Shown piece by piece: positions 46,099-57,465 of a stretch of DNA of 64,000 nt; position 1 is the first letter of the stretch; each line of letters opens with the position of its first letter. This stretch comes from Agrypnia vestita. Lineage: Eukaryota; Arthropoda; Insecta; Trichoptera; Phryganeidae. The stretch lies in contig JADDOH010002261.1 in NCBI GenBank assembly GCA_016648135.1, positions 186,001 to 250,000 of the forward strand. The letters run 5' to 3'. The notes below the pieces were generated by a model, which was given only the letters and a program-made list of their open reading frames with translations, ran no database searches and had not been told where the DNA came from. The translations under genes were made by a program, and so were the position numbers.

Positions 46099-46800
46099 TA
46101 TTTTCATATGACTTTATTAAAGAAATAATAAAACACAAATTTGTATGAAAATTTTTCTGTTTGAATTTTAATATTTATAATTTTATACGGATATTACACG
46201 CTATTTCACAATGTTAAGAATCAGGGCTAAAAAGCAATTATTGTACTTGTCTAGAATAAAATCGACATTATTTTTTACTACTCACTTGCAGAACCAGATA
46301 TTCCCGTTTCTAGATCCACGGAGAGAATACGAGCGAGGAGGTATTTCTGCTCCCGGTATTTGCAGTGACGTTAGGCACGACTGACTTAGCCCTTCATCGC
46401 CCGCGTAATTAACACCCCTTCCCACTTGAGGAGCGTAACATCTAATGACATGTTTATTCACGTTAAGGAGCCTATTATACAAATTGGGTAACGGCCGCCC
46501 AGGTCCTTGGTGTCAAGGCTCGCTAAAAATTCAGTGACGTAGGTATTTTATTTTCGAATTTTTGAGTTATACAAGTATACTTGACTACGGATTATTCTTT
46601 TGGTGAGAAAATATAATTTTAATGTGTTATGAGAGATAATTGAAAATCTTTTTTTCTAATATGGGTGTTTCTAATATGCCAGAAAACTTCTTCAAAATTT
46701 GAAAAGCAAACTTCCCCCCACTACGCCGAAAATTTTCAAGATATTTGCCGGCTACTGTCCTACGATTTTTTTTCTCTTTGAAATACTAACAGAATAACTG
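46099..46800. other. AT-rich DNA with a GC patch at 46290-46530
   Basis: The GC patch (AGATCCACGGAGAGAATACG, CGCCCGCGTAATTAACACC) has no recognised coding or repeat content. It includes TAATTA, a homeodomain-type core. The rest is AT-rich. Confidence 0.35.
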
Positions 46801-46807
46801 GATAAAA

Positions 46808-47052
46808 AATAAAAAAACATTGGTTCGCGTCTTTGAGCCCTAGTATATATTTATAGTATCTTTTTAGTAGTCCCCGGAGAGGCGGCCGTAGCAATACGCG
46901 TAGAACGGCCGGTTCAGGTTTCCTGGCCCGGGGTTAAAGCCCCATCTCCGGCCGTTTAATTTCGTTTTTTTTAGCCGTGAATTCGAACGAAATTACGGAC
47001 GTTACATGAAACGGGGACAGACAGACGGACAACGAAATTATTGTTTGATTCA
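46808..47052 (+). repeat. tRNA-derived SINE, family A (copy 3)
   Basis: Nearly complete: 5' extension (AACATTGGTTCGCGTCTTTG, then CCTAGTATATATTTATAG), tRNA-like head (GGAGAGGCGGCCGTAGCAA), B-box region (CCCGGGGTTAAAGCCCCATC), GCCGTGAATTCGAACGAAAT, and a tail GGGGACAGACAGACGGACA. It is the best reference copy in the window together with the one at 59.15 kb. Confidence 0.8.
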
Positions 47053-47186
47053 ATGTTAGTTATTACGAGTCTCATTAAATACACAAAGTTTTATAATATA
47101 TTTAGTATTTAGGCATGATTTGTTTTGTTTTTTATACAGAAAAATAAAAGATTTTTCGCAAATTTCCTTATAATTCAATTACTTAC

Positions 47187-47480
47187 TTAACATCACGCCG
47201 CTTCCTCGTGGGGGTAGGCAGAGGGGATGGGGCGTCACAATCTTCTTCCTGATACACAAGTCTTGTGTCATCTAAATTCGTACATCATCGTTTGCCAACT
47301 CGAGGATTGCTGAGGCACCTAACAGGATCATCATCCAGCATCCAGTTAGTCGTGTCGTGCCACGTCTTTCGCGGCTGCTCTCTCTTTCTGGCGCCGTAAA
47401 CACTTTCGTAATTTCAGAATACAGGACTGCGTAATATATCGTTCTTGCCATTCTTTCCTTATTCCTTCACTCAACTTGCC
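47187..47480 (-). pseudogene. LINE 3' end (family 1), reversed
   Basis: The minus strand encodes ERMARTIYYAVLYSEITKVF, TAPEREQPRKTWHDTTNW, then a short linker and the untranslated end CTCTGCCTACCCCCACGAGG followed by a TAAGTAAGTAA tail. The coding part matches the 342-480 fragment, and this copy adds the true 3' terminus of family 1. The tail of short TAAG units is the expected LINE terminus. The rest of the ORF is missing. Confidence 0.7.
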
Positions 47481-50335
47481 CAAATGCATAAGAGATATAA
47501 AAGAAAAGGCAGCAATTTCCATAAAAAGTTAATGAAATCTATGAAAATCACTAATTTATAATTTGATGAATCTGAGATTTTATATTATTATTTTATCCCA
47601 CGCTTAGTTTTCTCATCTTATTTTTTCTTTAATGTTCATATTCATTCACATTTTTTTTTCAAGTTTCCTAACAATCCATGATGGATCTTAGTACCTACAT
47701 CATTTGTTCATGAAAGCAATGTTATGATTAATAATAATTTTTAATTTCTTTACTTCAACGTGTGTAAGAATTAATATTTAGTATTTTGTTCATAATATAC
47801 GATTATTTCGTTTTAGTAAAGAAATTTTTTTTTTTTACTTTGTAATACATACACAATATGAGTTATTAAATTACTACTATATTTTCGAGAGGAGCAGTTC
47901 CTCTAATCTTTAGGTATAGATAATAATTAACTTATATAAAAAATGTATCAATCTAATCGGGTAAGACAGGGGGCGCGCGGTGAGGAGGGGTGTTTTTTTT
48001 TTCGAAAAAGCTCTAGGATTGGTGAAGTGGACTGAAATGTGATATTATTTATTAGTGTGTTTTTAGAATTTAATTTTTTTAGGATTTCAATGGTTTCCAA
48101 ATTATTTATTATCCATTCTCTATGAGGGACCGAATGGAGAAGTTTCAATTTGTGACTATCGAAAGAATGGTAAGTGTTAATTATATGATTGGCGAATTCG
48201 GATTGTTATTTTTTAAGCGACGGTGGTGATATTAAAGAAATCTGATATTATCGTCTCAGTGTATATTAATATGAAAAACTTTGTTTGAGATTTTGTTTGA
48301 AAAAAAAAAACAATTGGTCATAAAAATATGTACTTCATCCAGCGCGAAGAAGTTTGAAACAACTCTATTGTATTACAGATTTCAATAAATTTTATTACAA
48401 AGCCTAGCGAAGAATGCGGGTTGTCTAAAATGTAATAAAATCGTGAAATATCATACAAAAAAAATGCAGAAAGCTCGAAGGTGAACAAGTTAGTAAAGTT
48501 ATGTTAATACACCATAAGCCATAAAGTACAGAAATTTATGTTTCGCCATAAAAATACGTTAACAGTCGCCACTGATGTCGCTATTCCAGACTTAAGGGTC
48601 TTCTAGCAGGGAGCGCGCAGGCCTTTTCAGCGCGGCTATTTCTCCAGCGGCGCAGCGATTTTAATTTGCAAATTTATATGCCAAAGTGTAGATTGCGTAT
48701 TACAGGCTAGTTACTTCGACGAGCCCTTAAAATTTTCGAGCTTTTTGCCTCTGAATTAGGCCGATTAAGAATTGTCCCAAATTTAGGGTTGATATTTTAA
48801 GATAATGAGAATAGTAATTAGTCTTTTTTATGATGGCATTTAATAATGCGAAAGAAAAATAGATTATGTGCTAAGAATCTTTAATAAATTAGATAAAAAA
48901 TTCTTTGAGACGATGCAAGACAAAAATCTCCATTGGCTTCAAAAAAGTACAGGCTAAAAGAATATAGCCGTGTACCTAATCTTACATCAACTTATAATTA
49001 CATATCATGTATCATTTGTAAAAAACCATGCAACACTCAATAGTGACCTACAATCTAATCTTCATTATAAAATAAAAATTATTGTCAAATATTAAAGGTA
49101 ACCATGCCGTAAAACTGCTGTGCAGTTTGGCATATGTATAATGTGATAAGTATCAAAATATATATATATATATATATAAAAAAATAATTAGTAAAATTCT
49201 AACCAAATATTTTATGTTATATTAATTTACAGAGAAATCTAAAGGATATGTCATTTATTTGAAATGATACTTTTTTAAAAGGACTATTAAATTGAATATT
49301 TATATATATATATATATATATATACGTTGTATCCATACAAGGTATAATTTATATATGTTGTATCCTCCTGAGGATACAACATATACAAATTAGATCTTAG
49401 TTCCAGTAACATGTAGAGTGTAGAGGTATCGGTATATTATATCATATACATGTAGAGCTATTCATATTGAATAAAAAAAATATGTAGTGCATATATCAAG
49501 TAGTTTTATTTAATTACTAATCATGTCACCACAAAGTTATAAAGCGTTCATTCAAGAAATAAAAAAATTAAATTAATTGTGATGTCAAAGACATGGTGGA
49601 TAAAATATTTTAGGAATGTGGCTTGATGCAATCGATTTTATGTCTAAGACGATCGTCTGGCAATGCAAGAGAAATTCACCACTTATCTCTAAGTCTGTCT
49701 TGCATTTTAAATATATTTTTGTTTGGAAAGTAATCAAATTAAAAAATTAACAAACGATAGTTTTTTTATAAATGAAGTAAATTGCTCCACTTTGTTGGCT
49801 TTGTATAAATGTTTGGACTTATATGGCGTTGTAAATAATTATCTTTAATAAATACAAATATATTTTTAATCTTTCAGTTAAATCAGTTAGTTTTTTTTAC
49901 AGTTTGTCTTTTAAAAGAGACTGTTTTTTAATTATTATTATTTTTTTAAATAAACTTTTTTAAACTTTTTTAAACCTTTTTACATAAAAGATAACATTTA
50001 ACTTCATCAAAATATAAACAAAAAAGATATTATTATTTTAACTGACATTTAACTAGTAGAGTGGATATGGGAAATAAAAAATAAATGTAATTATATTCCA
50101 ATAAACTCCAATAATAGAAGATTATAATTAAATGTATAGAAATGTATAAACAAATAATTTGAGCTATTGAATTGTTGAATTCAAAATTACTTAAATGTGT
50201 TAAATTTTACATCTGTTGTTATCCAACGATAATTAAATATTTTTACGAGTATCACGACAAGTGATGAGAAGTAACCAATTTTTATATGCAGAGATTCAGA
50301 AAAAGCAGTTGCCGTCTGACGGGTGCAGTATACTT
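47481..50335. other. AT-rich DNA with TA runs, a GC patch and a hairpin
   Basis: TA dinucleotide runs lie at 49157-49178 and 49299-49324. A GC patch at 48555-48760 (CAGGGAGCGCGCAGGCC, CCAGCGGCGCAGCG) is unrecognised. A perfect hairpin is at 49352-49385. No gene was seen. Confidence 0.4.
49352..49385. repeat. Perfect 16-nt-arm hairpin
   Basis: TATATGTTGTATCCTC is followed by CT and then GAGGATACAACATATA. ACGTTGTATCC just upstream (49324) repeats part of the arm, so it may be a small local inverted duplication. Confidence 0.9.
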
Positions 50336-50485
50336 TTATTTAAATATTTCAGAGCAAGTGCGAGCTCTAAACTGTCGTCGTCTTAACCCAGCACGACGAT
50401 CTGCGTTAGCATAAACAGTACCGGGGGCCCCCAGCACCCCCCAGCCGCTCTTCCCCGCTGCATTAGGAGGACGCAAATGCATCTG
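50336..50485 (-). other. GC-rich exon-like block
   Basis: On the minus strand, an acceptor-like TTTTTGCCTTGCACTTGCAG leads into an open frame (MHLRPPNAAGKSGWGVLGAP, then RRQFRARTCSEIFK) that ends at TAA overlapping AATAAA. The plus strand also has an acceptor-like TTTAAATATTTCAG into the same block. Both are weak support. No family is recognised. It may be a terminal exon or a conserved non-coding element. Confidence 0.2.
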
Positions 50486-50574
50486 CAAGTGCAAGGCAAA
50501 AATTATTGTATATAAAATTGATAATGACTTTGTCTGGCTGCACGTACTGAGGGGAAAATAAATATACAATTTTT

Positions 50575-50748
50575 TTCTTCGTATTATTTTTTTAACAAAA
50601 TAGTGATGCGAACACGTACATGTGGCATCAATATTCTTACTATTTTGTGCTATCAAAATAAACTAACTCGCTGATATCCTGGAATGGGGAATGAACCATC
50701 AATCGATGTATCACTAGGCGACAGTCATAACCATTATACCAACAGGCA
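50575..50748 (-). repeat. tRNA-derived SINE, family B (copy 2)
   Basis: Reverse complement reads TACTGCCTGTTGGTATAATG, a head with GGTTATGACTGTCGCC, then GGTTCATTCCCCATTCCAGG and the family-B body with AAGAATATTGATGCCACATG. It is joined head-to-head with copy 3. Confidence 0.7.
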
Positions 50749-50960
50749 GTAGCTTGTTGATGTAGTGGTCATGATGCTCGCCATGTTGGTGGTCGGTGGT
50801 GTTGATGGTCTGTGGTTCAAGCCCCATTCCAAGACACCAGAAAGTTAGTGCTATTTCATAGCACAAGCATTTATTTCATTATACAAGCTTATTTTGAGAA
50901 TAGTAAGAATATTGATGTGATATGCATCCCGTGTTCGTATCTCAATTTTTTTTAAATTTA
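50749..50960 (+). repeat. tRNA-derived SINE, family B (copy 3)
   Basis: GTAGCTTGTTGATGTAGTGG opens the head. A GGT-rich expansion (GTTGGTGGTCGGTGGTGTTG) occupies the anticodon side, then GTGGTTCAAGCCCCATTCC gives the B-box. The body continues GAATAGTAAGAATATTGATG and ends in a T-rich tract. The head starts within a few bases of the opposed copy 2. Confidence 0.75.
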
Positions 50961-52315
50961 AAATATGCATACCTACATAAAGCAGAATATCCGTTTGCCT
51001 GAAGCAGTGAGAACTCTGGAACCATCAGTTCTGAAATAATATAATGTAATTGTAATAAGACAGCTTTTTTGTATGGAATTTCTAGATCGATAACATATTT
51101 TCAAATATTATTTCCATTACGATCTGTTGAGCCGTAAAGTTTTATATATTATATAAAATTATATCTATTATATAAAATAAGGCAAGACGCCACTAGTTTT
51201 TTCACGTTTTTCAGTGAAATAAAAGGGAATATGAAATAAATACTACACATACTCGTATAAAATAAAAGCTCTAAGTTCTAAAAAGGAAAAAGAAAATTTT
51301 ATAAAATTCATTGCTGTTTTTCTATTTATGACTTTAAAATATTGACAAAAAAGCAGTATTGTAAAAAAAACAAAAGCCCGCATTCTTAAATTTATGTTCT
51401 CTACAAAATTTTAGACATTTAAATTTTAAAGGGATTTTAGATCTATCCTTACAAAATTTATTAAAAACCTTTTAAAAGTATTTTTATTTATACCGGGTGC
51501 CCGAAAAACGTGTTCTTTGAAGAGTTATAAAATCAATACTTATAAAGATAAATTAAAGTTTTGTAATTCAAATTAAATAAGATAATTTTAGAATATTTTT
51601 ACGCGAGGGTCGGAATTGCTGGCCATTTTTGTCAAGGCTAAAGCAAATAATTGAATTTGATCACGAATCTCTTCATGTTGTTTATCAATGGTTCTATAAT
51701 TATTGCCTGTTTTATGACTTTAAACTTTATAAAAGTGAAGAGTTGCGAGGTGTAAAGAACGCGGGAGCGAGAGGGGGGTATACAATGTTGCCTCTTCACT
51801 CATAAGCCCTCACATCACGATGGCAGTGGGCTGGTGCCGGTAATAAAATTCCTCCTTATCATGCAATTAAACTTTATTCCAATGGGCTCGCTCCGAGATC
51901 CAATACATGTTCAATTGTGGAATTTCTATAACCCGTCTGCATATTTTTACGGGAAATTCTGTACATGCACGAAATATTTTGCAGGACAATACGTTCTAAA
52001 AGCACAGTCAAGGGCTTGCTAGCATTATATTTTTACGGCGGATAACAAAGAGGACGGAGGGAAAAATGTGTCGGGAAAGTTTAATTTTTAGGTAGTTCTC
52101 AAATGATATAGAAATTTAAATTAGAAATTTAATTCATACACGGTCGAGTATATCGCCAAGTTTTTGAAAGTAAACTTGGAATATTTTATAAATAAAACAA
52201 TTTATCCCTTTATTTTAATCATATTTACTTTTCTTGTATTTTTATTGTACTTTTATTGTAAAAATTCAATATGTTTCGGAAGCGATGCTCCCTTTTTCAG
52301 GACAAACAAACAAAA
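50961..52315. other. AT-rich DNA with a GC-richer patch at 51.75-52.07 kb
   Basis: No gene was recognised. The patch carries the short frame 51834-52019 without a known motif. ATACCGGGTGCCCGAAAAACG near 51490 resembles a transposon terminus, but no partner end was found. Confidence 0.35.
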
Positions 52316-52321
52316 TAATTT

Positions 52322-52487
52322 CTTTTTCTATCCGTCTGTCCATCTGTCTGTCTGTTTGTCCATCCGTAACGGCCGGAGATGGGGCTTGAACCCGGGCCGG
52401 CAAACCTGAATCGGCCATCTAGCGCATGTTGCTACCGCCGCTTCTCTGTAGACTGCCAAAAAGATACTTTAAATTAGGGCTTAGCAA
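52322..52487 (-). repeat. tRNA-derived SINE, family A (copy 4)
   Basis: Plus-strand order is tail (CCGTCTGTCCATCTGTCTGT), GGCCGGAGATGGGGCTTGAA (B-box complement in CTTGAACCCGGGCC), AGCGCATGTTGCTACCGCCG and AAAAAGATACTTTAAATTAG. The segment normally between tail and head, with CGTAATTTCGTTCGAATTC, has been deleted. Confidence 0.75.
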
Positions 52488-52654
52488 GTTAAAAAATGTA
52501 CTTAAATTGATGTCAAAGTATAGTCAAATTAGTTATGGTGGGGGAAGTCACAGGGGGCGTGATTACAAATAAAGTAGGTACGTACATTACACAGTTATTT
52601 CAGTGGGTTTAAGAGAAGGCTATTTTTAAATTTCATTGGATTATTTATAATATT

Positions 52655-53130
52655 TAATCTTTTATTTATTTATTTACTTATATACGCCCATTACGGGCTT
52701 TTACATAAAAAATATTACATTAAATTAAAAAAGTATACACATTAAACAATATCAGAAATAAGCAGTAAAATATAAAATATATGAATATACAGTAAGTACA
52801 TGTATAAGCAATAAATGATATAAGCAGTGAATGTATCAGGTATAAGCAATAAAATATGAGTATAAAAATTAAAAATATAAATTTAAAATATTATTATTAT
52901 TTTATGAATATTTTTAATAATTTATATTGTTTCTAGATTATCCAAGTGAAAATCTCTAGTATTGCTGTGTAAAATTTTAAAACTGGTATTTAAATCGAGG
53001 GAGCGATTAGATTCTATTAGAACCACATCTTTAGTTGATTAGATCCTATAAGTGCCACAATGATAATTTGAAAAATTGTATGAATTGGAATATTTTTTCG
53101 GGAACCTTTCAAGAATGTACTGATATTTGG
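52655..53130 (-). repeat. LINE-like 3' end, reversed
   Basis: TTTATTTATTTACTTATATA followed by CGCCCATTACGGGCTTTTAC is the reverse complement of the tail seen at 130-178. The adjoining sequence to about 53130 is presumably the 3' untranslated part. No reverse transcriptase motif was found. Confidence 0.45.
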
Positions 53131-53639
53131 TAAATTTAATTATTACTTTTTTGTCTCAATATTTACGACGTTATAAATACTTACATCAAAGAAGATTAAA
53201 TCAGACAACGTCTTGTCGTATTTTAATATTCACTTTAGCAAAGTGCATTTTAGAGACGAGTCGGAATATAAATGCATAATATAAGATACGCGTAGTGAGT
53301 ATAAATTGTATGACTAAAGCTTGAGTTTTTAAGTGTAGTGTGTTTCCGGTGGCAGTAAAACATAAATTCCTCAGTTAACGAGCAAGTACAAACGACGCTT
53401 TTAAGATGAGAATTGACTTTTAGTAGAAGTTTTAATTTAACAAATTGTGAAGCTATTCACTTACTCATTTACAGTTATTATTAGGAGTTAAAATAGTTTT
53501 GAGAAAAGTGCGTATTGTGAAAAATCCACATTATTGTTGTTATCGTCATGAGAGTCTAAATCAATAGTAACTACACATTATCGAAACCTTTCGAACATCC
53601 TGAATTGAATTTAGAATTAACTTAAATATTTTCGAAGAA

Positions 53640-54047
53640 ACCATAATCACTGGAGTTGTTTCGCGAACCAACATTGAGATATAAGAGATGACAGGCAGTT
53701 GCACAGTTCAGAGGTATTTTGACAGTCTATAAGTGAACGGCTATTCTGTGCGCGATAATCATCCGGCGAAATAATTTACGAGAGTACCTACCGAGTGTTG
53801 GTCGGTTTGTGTTGTTGTTTAGTAAAAGTCACAGACAACAGCGAGAACCTAACGGGTGTTCAGAAATAAGTGCGACCACAGACGTGGGAGTATAAAGTGT
53901 TCCATAAACGAGTAATTATAGCAAATTCCTAAATCTGTGTTAATTTAAGAATAGGTCTCCAGTTAAATTCATGACCGTTAATTTTGATTAATTATTAAAG
54001 CTTTAATTAATTTCAAGTGTTCAATTTGCCTTCCATAGTCATGATGC
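53640..54047 (+). mobile_element. Possible decayed LTR related to copies 1-3
   Basis: TATAAG at 53728-53733 is followed by TGTGCGCGA at 53748, like the promoter pair of the three LTRs. The right end (AAGTGTTCAATTTGCCTTCC, 54016-54035) matches the AAGTGTTTTATTTGCCTTC of the 21.5-kb copy. Terminal CGTGACA and a target duplication are not intact. The left limit is unknown. A promoter with a 5' untranslated exon is an alternative. Confidence 0.35.
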
Positions 54048-54785
54048 CATGAAATTATTGTTAAATCTTCTGTGCGCAACGAAGTTTCATAAATTTAGTC
54101 CAGTACAAAAAAGCTTATCGCAGAGACCAAATCTGAGAAATTTATTTTCCCATTGTCAATCTTGTAAAGATCCTTTTTGGGATAAAAGTTTTAAAAAGTC
54201 CGTTTATTTAATTTGGAAGATCTTTGCATAAGCCCCAATGGTATGATTAAATTCTTAAAAACTTTTCTAGATGCTTTCTATTCCTTTAATGTGAATTTCG
54301 TTGCTGCACGATCAAATTAAAGTACAGTGGTTTGCTGGAGACTAAAATATGATTGCATCCTAAGGATAACTGAATGACTTTGTATACCAGCATATTAGAT
54401 TTTTTCGTGATACGCAATTTTTTTTAAAAAGTACGTCTAGTTAAGAAGTTTTTTACGTTAAATTTTGTTGTAAAGAGCGTAACATTCCGTTTTTAAAAAA
54501 TACATTATTATTTTTACACCAATTCTAAAGCTAGTCTTTTTATACAAAAGTAAAGAGGTTTGTGGTCAAATATCCCGAGTAAATTTTAAATCGTCTCTAC
54601 TTATTTTTGATTCCAAAATTCGCGTAACATGATCTCTCATAACAGATAAGAATAACACTACGGAAGAGATCCAGAAGCGCATAGTGAGTGCAAATCGCTG
54701 ATATTTCCGCTTCCAAAATCATTTAAAATCCAAAGTGCTGTCCAGAAACACAACAATGCTCATCAGACCATAACTGAGACGTGGG
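54048..54785. other. AT-rich DNA, nothing recognised
   Basis: A 60-codon frame (54049-54228) rich in leucine, serine and lysine has no known motif and is probably chance. Confidence 0.4.
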
Positions 54786-54819
54786 TATTGACTAAAGGGA
54801 ACGGGGGAGCTTTGAACTT

Positions 54820-55200
54820 TTTTTAAATGAAAATTTTGACACCCGTTTTTGGGCCGATTCTAGGTAATGGACTTTGGCGCAGGCCACCCCAACAGTGAGC
54901 TTTATACTTTGTGTAAAGAGCAAAAAGCGTTACAAAATAAGAAAAATTAAAAAGACCTCAGTGGTTGGGTCATGTGAACAGAATGACTAAATAACAAACA
55001 CCTGCTGCAAAGTCCCTGCTGAATACAAGACAAATAGGGCCAAAGAGCTTGGGAAGACCAAAAATATGATAGGGTGATAATGTATACAAAGATATCATTG
55101 GAGAAAGCTGGCACAAGACTAAGACCAGTGAGGAAGACTCTTAAGGAGGTCAAGATCCAGAGATTGTATAACCAACAGTGATGATAATGATGGTTGGTTT
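54820..55200 (+). pseudogene. LINE C-terminal fragment (family 2, copy 2)
   Basis: GGGCCGATTCTAGGTAATGG, ACTTTGGCGCAGG, GTGAGCTTTATACTTTGTGT, TGGTTGGGTCATGTGAACAG and the final GATGATAATGATGG align in order with the fragment at 37.7-38.2 kb. The residues are those of the RVFGPILGNGLW.. WLGHVNRMT block. It carries more stops and deletions than the first copy. Both copies are on the same strand, 17 kb apart. Confidence 0.7.
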
Positions 55201-56190
55201 TTGATATATCTCTTATGTGGCGTATAGATGCAAAAGCGACACTATCCATATAGGATCTACGAGAATAGTGGCGTTTTTACATTTATATGCCACACGCAAT
55301 ACACAAATATCTAGAATAGATTTTAGTTAACTGATGTTAAATTTTTGATCATCTTCCATCTACGAGAGACGATGGGGTTGCATTATCCAAGGGAGATGAT
55401 TTGGTCTAAGGTCATGTTAAACTGGACATTTTGGACCATGCCTCTAGAAAAGGGCCCAAAAAACGAAAAATCATAACACAACCGAACTACGAATAGCAAT
55501 ACGGATATAGATGATGTTTTATGATGAATTATCAACACTAGTAGACCTAGAGCCTAGAGCTATCGAGACAATCCATGAACCTCGAGTTATGAATACCCGA
55601 AGGCAATCGAGCAAAATAGGATCTGCCGATATTTTTAGAGTATTTCTATAGCAAGTATTTCTTTCTTTGGTTCAAATAAACACCAATGTTGTAGTAAAAC
55701 GTGAACTTTGCAGAACAAAGTGTACTAAATATTTGATAGAGGAAAGGAATCACTAATTATTAAAGAGCCATGCTTTAATTTTTAACACTGCAATAGGCCA
55801 TACAAACACAGAGAAAAACACCGAAAAAACGCCCAGGCTAGAAAAAATCACATAGATGTGGATAAACAAGCACTAGATTTCAAGATGTGTCGTGGGACGT
55901 CGATTCGAAGAAATGTATCTTTCATTTTAACTATCACAAACCAATAGTTACAGTTGTACCGCTTCAAAAACAAATTTTAATAATTTAACTACAAAATATT
56001 AAAGTGTTATCAATTTGATTTATCATCTCTCAAGACATCGTATTAAAGTATTAATATACATTTTTAGCCGATATGTAAATATCAATTATCAAAATAACGC
56101 CAAAGAAGTAGAACTTCTACCGCGCGTACATGAGTAGGTACACGCTCCTCCGATTTTTATGCGTAGGCCTACGACATTCTTCCGAATTAC
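55201..56190. other. AT-rich DNA with a short SINE-C fragment
   Basis: AAACACCGAAAAAACGCCCA followed by GGCTAGAAAAAATCACATAG at 55815-55856 matches the body of the family-C SINEs. Nothing else was identified. Confidence 0.4.
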
Positions 56191-56197
56191 TAACACA

Positions 56198-56432
56198 CTA
56201 GCTGCAACCCATCAAAAAATGACAGATCATTGGTACGCGTCTTTGCTAAGCCCTAGTATATATATTTATAGAATCTTTTTGGTGCTCCACAGAGGTGACA
56301 TGCGTGCAAACCCCATCTCCGGCCGTTTTTTAGCTCTGAATTCCAACGAAATTACGGACATCACACAAAGTTACGGGGGCAGACAGATGAACGGACGAAC
56401 AGACAACGAAATTATTATGTTTGATGCACTAA
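56198..56432 (+). repeat. tRNA-derived SINE, family A (copy 5)
   Basis: It starts ACTAGCTGCAACCCATCAAA, continues GGTACGCGTCTTTGCTAAGC and CCCTAGTATATATATTTATA, then has a shortened head (deletion between GGTGACATGCG and CAAACCCCATC, removing the A-box side). GGCCGTTTTTTAGCTCTGAA and the tail GGGGGCAGACAGATGAACGG follow. It shows the full 5' start of the family. Confidence 0.75.
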
Positions 56433-56935
56433 AATAGAGACGCCTTAAAATTGTTTCAATTTTTACTCCTTTTAGACATATAATATTTTTTGCTTAGGCT
56501 TTGGTGTTGAGGGTGATTATAATTTATATGCTCAATTAGAACTCCTAATAATAAATATTATTAAGATAAATTCATGATCAGCAGTTTTATGGCGCTGGAA
56601 AGGTCTGCTCGCACATTCGGTGTGGTATACTCGCAGCTGCATCATCACAATATATCTCGCCGGCAGTAAAGCATCCCGTATTCCCGTAACGACCAAAGGC
56701 ATGTGGGTACCTACGGAGTATCTACTGGCGACATTAGCACCGTAAAAACCTTACCGAATATTTTTGAAAATATCCATAAACCTCTCGGCGAGCAGACCTC
56801 GCTGCGCGGCATAGATAACTGAACAGCGTCGGCGGTGCGGCCAGCAAGCCAGGGAGAGTCAATGAAAAACAGCGGGGTCAATTTTTTTTTGTGAAAATTC
56901 TTTGTCAAACTATGTTAAATTAAACAATAATTTCA
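56433..56935. other. Unique DNA with a GC patch
   Basis: The patch at 56590-56880 (CGGTGTGGTATACTCGCAGC, CAGCGTCGGCGGTGCGG) has short frames on both strands and no recognised family. Confidence 0.3.
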
Positions 56936-56939
56936 TTTT

Positions 56940-57135
56940 CTGTCGTCCTTTGTGTAACGTCCGTAATTTCGTTCGAATTCACAGCTAAAAGAACCCCAGG
57001 CCACCAAACCCTAACCGGCCGATTAACGCATGTGGCTACGGCCACCTCTCCGTTAACCGCCAAAAGATGCTGTAAACATATATAATAGTGCTTAGCAAAG
57101 ACGCGAATTGCCCGTCATTTTTGACTGGTTACAAT
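56940..57135 (-). repeat. tRNA-derived SINE, family A (copy 6)
   Basis: Plus-strand order: GTAACGTCCGTAATTTCGTT, CAAACCCTAACCGGCCGATT, GTGGCTACGGCCACCTCTCC, GCTTAGCAAAGACGCGAATT and CGTCATTTTTGACTGGTTAC. The B-box region is deleted. The TCTG-type tail is reduced to TTTCTGTCGTCC. Confidence 0.75.
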
Positions 57136-57274
57136 CTAAAAGTCGTTATTGAAGAGACTATTTTAGCTTAAGTTCAATGCAAAATTTTTCAAATAAGTAT
57201 ATTATGTTTTATTTTCACTATCTTTAAATGGCCACATTTTTTTTCAAATAATGCTGAGGTATATTGTAGCCTTA

Positions 57275-57465
57275 GAGTAGCTTGTTGGTCTTGTGGTTAG
57301 GACTCTCGCCTCGTGATCCAAAGGTCGCGGGTTCAAACCTCGTTCCAGACCAGCAAGTTATTCCTATTTTCACAGCAAAAGCGTTTAGCTTAGTTTGAAA
57401 ATAGTAAAAATATTGATGTGACACGTATTTTTCGTTCGCATCTCTATTTAAAAAAAAAGGCTAGA
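57275..57465 (+). repeat. tRNA-derived SINE, family B (copy 4, best preserved)
   Basis: TAGCTTGTTGGTCTTGTGGT, TAGGACTCTCGCCTCGTGAT and GTCGCGGGTTCAAACCTCGT give clear A- and B-boxes spaced as in a tRNA. The head resembles the tRNA-Glu/Gly group by its TGGTCT.GTGGTTAGGA D-arm. CCAGACCAGCAAGTT and AAATAGTAAAAATATTGATG form the body. It ends in a short A run at 57451. Confidence 0.85.

Noticed and set aside
54049..54231. 60-codon open frame after the LTR-like block
   Set aside because: No motif and no conserved context; chance frame more likely.
54947..55249. 100-codon minus-strand open frame
   Set aside because: Antisense of the second family-2 LINE fragment.
57285..57350. Possible tRNA gene
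   Set aside because: A- and B-boxes are present but the acceptor stem does not close, and the same sequence continues into a SINE body seen in three other copies.
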